Shown: positions 5,712 through 8,887 of the stretch, one piece after another | Layout of the letters: each line of letters opens with the position of its first letter | Numbering within the stretch: position 1 is the stretch's first letter | Assembly: GCA_964608055.1 (NCBI GenBank) | Contig: CAZSMJ010000079.1 | Location: forward strand, 1-8,887 | Length of the DNA stretch: 8,887 nucleotides | Direction of reading: 5' to 3' | Source: JALYNX01 sp964608055 | Lineage (GTDB): Bacteria > Actinomycetota > Acidimicrobiia > Spongiisociales > ZC4RG35 | Position numbers and translations under genes: made by a program | Notes under the pieces: generated by a model | Told to the model about the DNA's origin: nothing | Databases searched by the model: none | The model's input: the letters and a program-made list of their open reading frames with translations, nothing else

Positions 5712-6017
5712 ATGGCCAAAGAGACCAAGCTCATGGTCTGGATCGACCAGGACCTGTGCACCGGCGACGGAATTTGTGAAGAGATCACCCCTGACGTGTT
5801 CGTGGGGCGTGACGACGGGTTGTGGGTGGTCAAAGAAGAGGCCAAGTACTTCGACAGGACCGTGATTTTCGACGCAGAACAAGCTCCTGACGGCCCTCGG
5901 GGCATGGCCCGCATCCCCGACGCCCTGATCCAAGACGCCCTCGAGTCTGCCGAGGAGTGCCCGGGCGAATGCATCATGATCGAGCCCTACAACCCTGACG
6001 CCCTCTACGAAGGCTGA
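5712..6017 (+). CDS. Ferredoxin with CxxDxxC cluster motif and enlarged core
   Basis: A 101-residue low-potential electron carrier of the single-cluster ferredoxin type (VWIDQDLCTGDGIC, then EECPGEC near the end). Cluster ligands: C16 and C22 in CTGDGIC, and C83 in ECP. Asp19 sits where four-iron ferredoxins have Cys, so the cluster is either [3Fe-4S] or an Asp-ligated [4Fe-4S] as in Pyrococcus furiosus ferredoxin. C87 is an extra Cys. Single-cluster actinobacterial ferredoxins are often about 65 residues, so this one has roughly 35 more, mainly at 40-75 (KYFDRTVIFDAEQAPDGPRG region). It is highly acidic, as usual for docking to partners. The start at 5712 fits the leaderless promoter; an alternative ATG lies seven codons downstream (5733). 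Such ferredoxins often serve cytochrome P450s or Rieske oxygenases, but no such partner is in the window. Confidence 0.9.
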   Translation: MAKETKLMVWIDQDLCTGDGICEEITPDVFVGRDDGLWVVKEEAKYFDRTVIFDAEQAPDGPRGMARIPDALIQDALESAEECPGECIMIEPYNPDALYEG

Positions 6018-6073
6018 TCGACTCGAAGGCCACCCCGGCTCCGCCCTGCTGACAACTACGCTCGGCTGACCAG

Positions 6074-7672
6074 ATGCAGGTACTGACCACCCGGGTCGAT
6101 CCCCGTTCCGAGGAGTACCGGGCCAACCGCGCCGCCATGGAGGCGAAGTTGGCCGAGTTCGAGTCCCTGATGGAGCAGGCACGCCAGGGCGGTGGCGAGA
6201 AGTACGTTGCGCGTCATCGCGAACGCGGAAAACTCCTGGCTCGGGAGCGGATCGAGCTCCTCCTCGATCGCGACGCTCCTTTCCTCGAGTTTTCCACCCT
6301 GGCGGCATGGGGCACGGACAAGAACCTCGGCGCCAATGTCGTCACCGGCATCGGGGTTGTCGAGGGAGTGGAGTGCGCAATCCTCGCTCACGACCCGACC
6401 AGTCAGGCCGGCTCGATGAACCGTTACTCGGTGTCCAAGACCCTGCGCATCATGGATATCGCCCGCGAGAACCGCCTCCCCCTCATCAATCTCGTCGAGT
6501 CCGGTGGGGCGGATCTTCCGGATCAGGCGGAAGTGTTCATCGTCGGCGGAAAGTGGTTCCGCAACCTCACCCGGCTCTCCAAGCAGGGCATTCCCACCCT
6601 GGCCCTGGTCTTCGGGAGCTCGACTGCCGGAGGCGCCTATTTCCCCGCGATGTGCGACTACTCGGTGATGGTCAAGGATCGGGCCAAAGTGTTTCTGGGC
6701 GGGCCGCCGCTGGTGAAGATGGCGACCGGTGAGGAATCGACAGACGAGGAGCTCGGCGGAGCCGAGATGCACTCCAAGGTTTCCGGGCTCTCGGATTACT
6801 TCGCCCAAGACGAGCAGGAGGCGATCCGGATGGGCCGGGAAATCGTCTCTCATCTCAACTGGCGGAAACTCGGCTACGGGCCGACGAAGCCGGCCGACGA
6901 CCCGGTCCACGACATCGACGACATCCTCGGTGTCATCTCCCATGATCTCCGCGTTCCCTTCGACATGAGAGAGATCCTGGCCCGCACCGTCGACGGCTCA
7001 CGTTTCGAGGAGTACAAGGCGGTTTACGGGACCTCGATCCTCACCGGTTGGGCCTCCATTCACGGGTTCCCGGTAGGAGTGGTGGCCAACCAACAGGGCG
7101 TGATCTTCTCCGAGGAGGCGCAGAAGGCGACCGAGTTCATCCAACTCTGCAACCGGTACGACACCCCGATCATCTTCATCCACAACACCACCGGGTACAT
7201 GGTGGGCAAGGAGTACGAGCAGCGGGGGATCATCAAGGACGGGGCGAAGATGGTCAACGTGGTGGCCAACTCCGAGGTGCCCCATATCTCGATCATGGCC
7301 GGGGTGTCCTATGGAGCCGGAAATTACGGCATGTCAGGGCGGTCCTACGACCCCCGCTTTGTCTTCGGCTACCCGAGTCACAAGGTTGCCGTGATGGGAC
7401 CCAAGCAACTCGCTGGGGTGATGTCGATCATCGCTCGTCAGGCTGCCGAGGCCCGGGGCGAGCCAATCGACGAGAAGGAAGACGAGAGGCGGCGCTTGGA
7501 GATCGAGACCCAGATCGAATACGAGGAACAGGCCTATTACTCGACATCACGGGTGCGGGACGACGGTCTCATCGATCCCCGCGACACCCGCACCGTACTC
7601 GGCATCGCACTGTCGGCGACTCACTCCGCAACGGTCGAAGGCACTGACCGATTCGGTGTTTTTCGGATGTGA
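6074..7672 (+). CDS. Acyl-CoA carboxylase beta (carboxyltransferase) subunit, methylcrotonyl-type
   Basis: A complete 532-residue carboxyltransferase subunit of a biotin-dependent acyl-CoA carboxylase. It transfers CO2 from carboxybiotin to an acyl-CoA. The N-terminal half carries HRERGKLLARERIELLLDRD, LINLVESGGADLPDQ and the oxyanion turn FGSSTAGGAYF (180-190), then GGPPLVKMATGEES and LGGAEMHSKVSGL (GGAEMH at 228-233). The C-terminal half has GVIFSEEAQKATEFIQLCNR, HNTTGYMVGKEYEQ and VSYGAGNYGM (411-420). GAGNYGM is the form found in methylcrotonyl/geranyl-CoA carboxylases, whereas propionyl/acetyl types have AYGGAYDVM. A leucine- or terpenoid-type substrate is therefore plausible but not proven. 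The start at 6074 has no clear Shine-Dalgarno sequence. It lies 56 nt after the ferredoxin on the same strand. The biotin carboxylase and carrier subunit it needs are not in the window. Confidence 0.94.
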   Translation: MQVLTTRVDPRSEEYRANRAAMEAKLAEFESLMEQARQGGGEKYVARHRERGKLLARERIELLLDRDAPFLEFSTLAAWGTDKNLGANVVTGIGVVEGVECAILAHDPTSQAGSMNRYSVSKTLRIMDIARENRLPLINLVESGGADLPDQAEVFIVGGKWFRNLTRLSKQGIPTLALVFGSSTAGGAYFPAMCDYSVMVKDRAKVFLGGPPLVKMATGEESTDEELGGAEMHSKVSGLSDYFAQDEQEAIRMGREIVSHLNWRKLGYGPTKPADDPVHDIDDILGVISHDLRVPFDMREILARTVDGSRFEEYKAVYGTSILTGWASIHGFPVGVVANQQGVIFSEEAQKATEFIQLCNRYDTPIIFIHNTTGYMVGKEYEQRGIIKDGAKMVNVVANSEVPHISIMAGVSYGAGNYGMSGRSYDPRFVFGYPSHKVAVMGPKQLAGVMSIIARQAAEARGEPIDEKEDERRRLEIETQIEYEEQAYYSTSRVRDDGLIDPRDTRTVLGIALSATHSATVEGTDRFGVFRM

Positions 7673-7763
7673 ACCCTCTCGATCGCGAACTCGCCCCGGT
7701 CCCGCAGGCTAGGGTCGATTGAGTTGCACGAGGCTCTCCCCTGACGCTCGTGAAGCGAGAAAT

Positions 7764-7768
7764 GGAGG
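7764..7768 (+). promoter_or_regulatory. Ribosome binding site of the binding-protein gene
   Basis: GGAGG six bases before the ATG at 7775 is the strongest Shine-Dalgarno sequence in the window and fixes this start. It contrasts with the leaderless or weakly marked starts of the enzyme genes, and suits a highly expressed secreted binding protein. No convincing promoter was found in the rest of 7673-7763. TAGGGT at 7710-7715 is -10-like but lacks a -35. Confidence 0.8.
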
Positions 7769-7774
7769 AAGCAA

Positions 7775-8887
7775 ATGAGAGCAAGTAAATCACTGGTCGC
7801 AGTTGCCGCACTGATACTGGTGCTCGCCGCCTGTACCGAGGCGGCCGACACCACGACGACTGCAGGAGGGACACCCGAGACCACCGAGGGCGGGGATGGC
7901 GCAACGACCACCTCCGGGGGTGGGGAGACCAGCACCACTGCTGGCGCACCCGCGGGTGACGGAAAACTGGCAGAGGTCCAAGCGCGTGGCAGCCTGATCT
8001 GTGGTGTCAACAACGCCGTTCCCGGGTTCGGGTTCGTCGACGAGGCAGGCGAACACGTCGGCTTCGACATCGACTTCTGCCGTGCCATCGCTGCCGGGGT
8101 CCTCGGCGACCCTGACGCCGTGGAGTTCGTCGACCTCACCACGGAGACGAGATTCACTGCGCTTCAGTCGGATGAGGTCGACGTCCTGGTGCGGAACACG
8201 ACATACACCTCCAGCCGGGACGGGGGTTTGGCCGCCACGTTCCTCACAACCACCTTCTACGACGGCCAGGGGATGATGGTTGCCGCCGACAGTGGGTTCA
8301 CCACGATCGACGACATGACCGATACCACCATCTGCGTGTTGTCCGGGACGACCACGGAGTTGAACCTGACCACGAGGATGGCCGGGATCAATTACACCCC
8401 GCAAACCTTCGACGAGAACCCGCAAATTCAAGCGGCCTTCATCGAGGGTCAGTGCGATGGTTGGACCTCGGACAAGTCCCAACTTGCCGGTGTCCGCTCG
8501 GCATGGCCCGAGGACCAGGGTGGTCCCGAGGCACTAGTGATCCTCGAGGAAACCTTCTCCAAGGAGCCACTGGGCCCGGCCGTGCTCGACGGTGACTCGC
8601 AGTGGGCTCAGGTGGTCGACTGGATCATCCTGGCCACCATTCAGGCCGAGGAGTTCGGCATCGACTCCACCAATGTCGGGACATTCACCGACACCGAGGA
8701 TGCCGGGATCAGGAACTTCCTCGGGCTCGAGGTCACCACGGACGACGGCACCGCCCCATTCGACCCGGGGCTGGGGTTGCCGACCAACTTCGCAGCTCAG
8801 GTGATCGCCGCCGTAGGCAACTACGCCGAGATCTACAACCGCAACGGGGGGCCGGACACCCCGCTCGGCCTCGAGCGAGGGGTCAAT
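7775..8887 (+). CDS. AapJ-like amino-acid ABC transporter substrate-binding lipoprotein, 3' end missing
   Basis: The frame is open from 7775 to the window edge (371 codons, no stop). A lipoprotein signal peptide (MRASK, then a hydrophobic core) ends in the lipobox LAAC with the lipidated Cys at residue 20. A Thr/Gly/Glu-rich linker (about 21-62) tethers the domain to the membrane. The rest is a family 3 solute-binding protein close to AapJ of the general L-amino acid transporter: LAEVQARGSLICGVN, GFDIDFCRAIAAGVLGD, RFTALQSDEVDVLVRNTTYT, YDGQGMMV, CVLSGTTTELNL, FIEGQCDGWTSD, SKEPLGPAVLDGDSQW and VGNYAEIYNRN all fit. The last residues in view (PLGLERGVN) lie near the usual AapJ end, so probably only a few dozen residues are missing. 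The permease (aapQ/M) and ATPase (aapP) genes would be expected downstream. It is probably a separate unit from the carboxylase, 102 nt away. Confidence 0.92.
   Translation, partial: MRASKSLVAVAALILVLAACTEAADTTTTAGGTPETTEGGDGATTTSGGGETSTTAGAPAGDGKLAEVQARGSLICGVNNAVPGFGFVDEAGEHVGFDIDFCRAIAAGVLGDPDAVEFVDLTTETRFTALQSDEVDVLVRNTTYTSSRDGGLAATFLTTTFYDGQGMMVAADSGFTTIDDMTDTTICVLSGTTTELNLTTRMAGINYTPQTFDENPQIQAAFIEGQCDGWTSDKSQLAGVRSAWPEDQGGPEALVILEETFSKEPLGPAVLDGDSQWAQVVDWIILATIQAEEFGIDSTNVGTFTDTEDAGIRNFLGLEVTTDDGTAPFDPGLGLPTNFAAQVIAAVGNYAEIYNRNGGPDTPLGLERGVN

Noticed and set aside
6057..6062. TACGCT as a -10 box for the carboxyltransferase gene
   Set aside because: It fits TANNNT, but there is no -35-like hexamer at the right distance, and the gene may be co-transcribed with the ferredoxin.
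5220..6308. Single 362-codon reverse-strand protein including MaoC
   Set aside because: The part upstream of 5666 is antisense to the ferredoxin and has no domain. MaoC family proteins begin close to the 5666 ATG.
6056..6943. Reverse-strand frame of 295 codons opposite the carboxyltransferase
   Set aside because: It is a shadow of the carboxyltransferase gene with no recognisable motif.

Overview
The window is GC-rich, gene-dense DNA with short intergenic gaps, GTG starts, several genes without a Shine-Dalgarno sequence, and a lipoprotein with a Thr/Ser/Gly-rich linker. Together with the protein families present (DUF4388, an actinobacterial-type HhH-GPD protein, a CaiB-type CoA-transferase, a methylcrotonyl-type carboxyltransferase), this points to an actinobacterium, perhaps an Acidimicrobiia-like lineage. 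That placement is inferred from protein style, not from a marker gene. I see no tRNA, rRNA, CRISPR array, insertion sequence or phage gene.

Layout. Positions 1-1479 are on the minus strand: a DUF4388 protein running off the left edge, an HhH-GPD DNA-repair-like protein, and a possible 32-residue membrane peptide. A 96-bp divergent region (1480-1575) with a perfect hairpin separates these from a tightly packed plus-strand operon at 1576-5029: thiolase, family III CoA-transferase, a 122-residue half-length SDR homologue, and a complete SDR. Junctions in that operon are an 8-nt overlap, a 4-nt gap and an ATGA overlap. Tandem hairpins at 5039-5081 lie between the operon and a convergent MaoC-type hydratase (5220-5666, minus). 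Only 45 bp from the MaoC start, a ferredoxin reads the opposite way (5712-6017, plus), and both start codons lie where leaderless transcripts would begin. A carboxyltransferase subunit (6074-7672) and an AapJ-like amino-acid-binding lipoprotein (7775 to the right edge) complete the window.

How the genes may work together. CoA-transferase (activation), MaoC (hydration), SDR (oxidation of a 3-hydroxyacyl-CoA), thiolase (cleavage) and acyl-CoA carboxylase are all CoA-thioester enzymes. They could form an acid-degradation pathway whose substrate cannot be read from the sequence. No acyl-CoA dehydrogenase and no biotin carboxylase/carrier subunit is present here, so the pathway is incomplete in this window.

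The most unusual element is the half-SDR. It aligns with about residues 91-232 of the neighbouring SDR, retaining the helices that form SDR dimers but lacking the Rossmann nucleotide-binding half and the catalytic Ser and Tyr. It looks like a non-catalytic partner subunit translated with the active enzyme.
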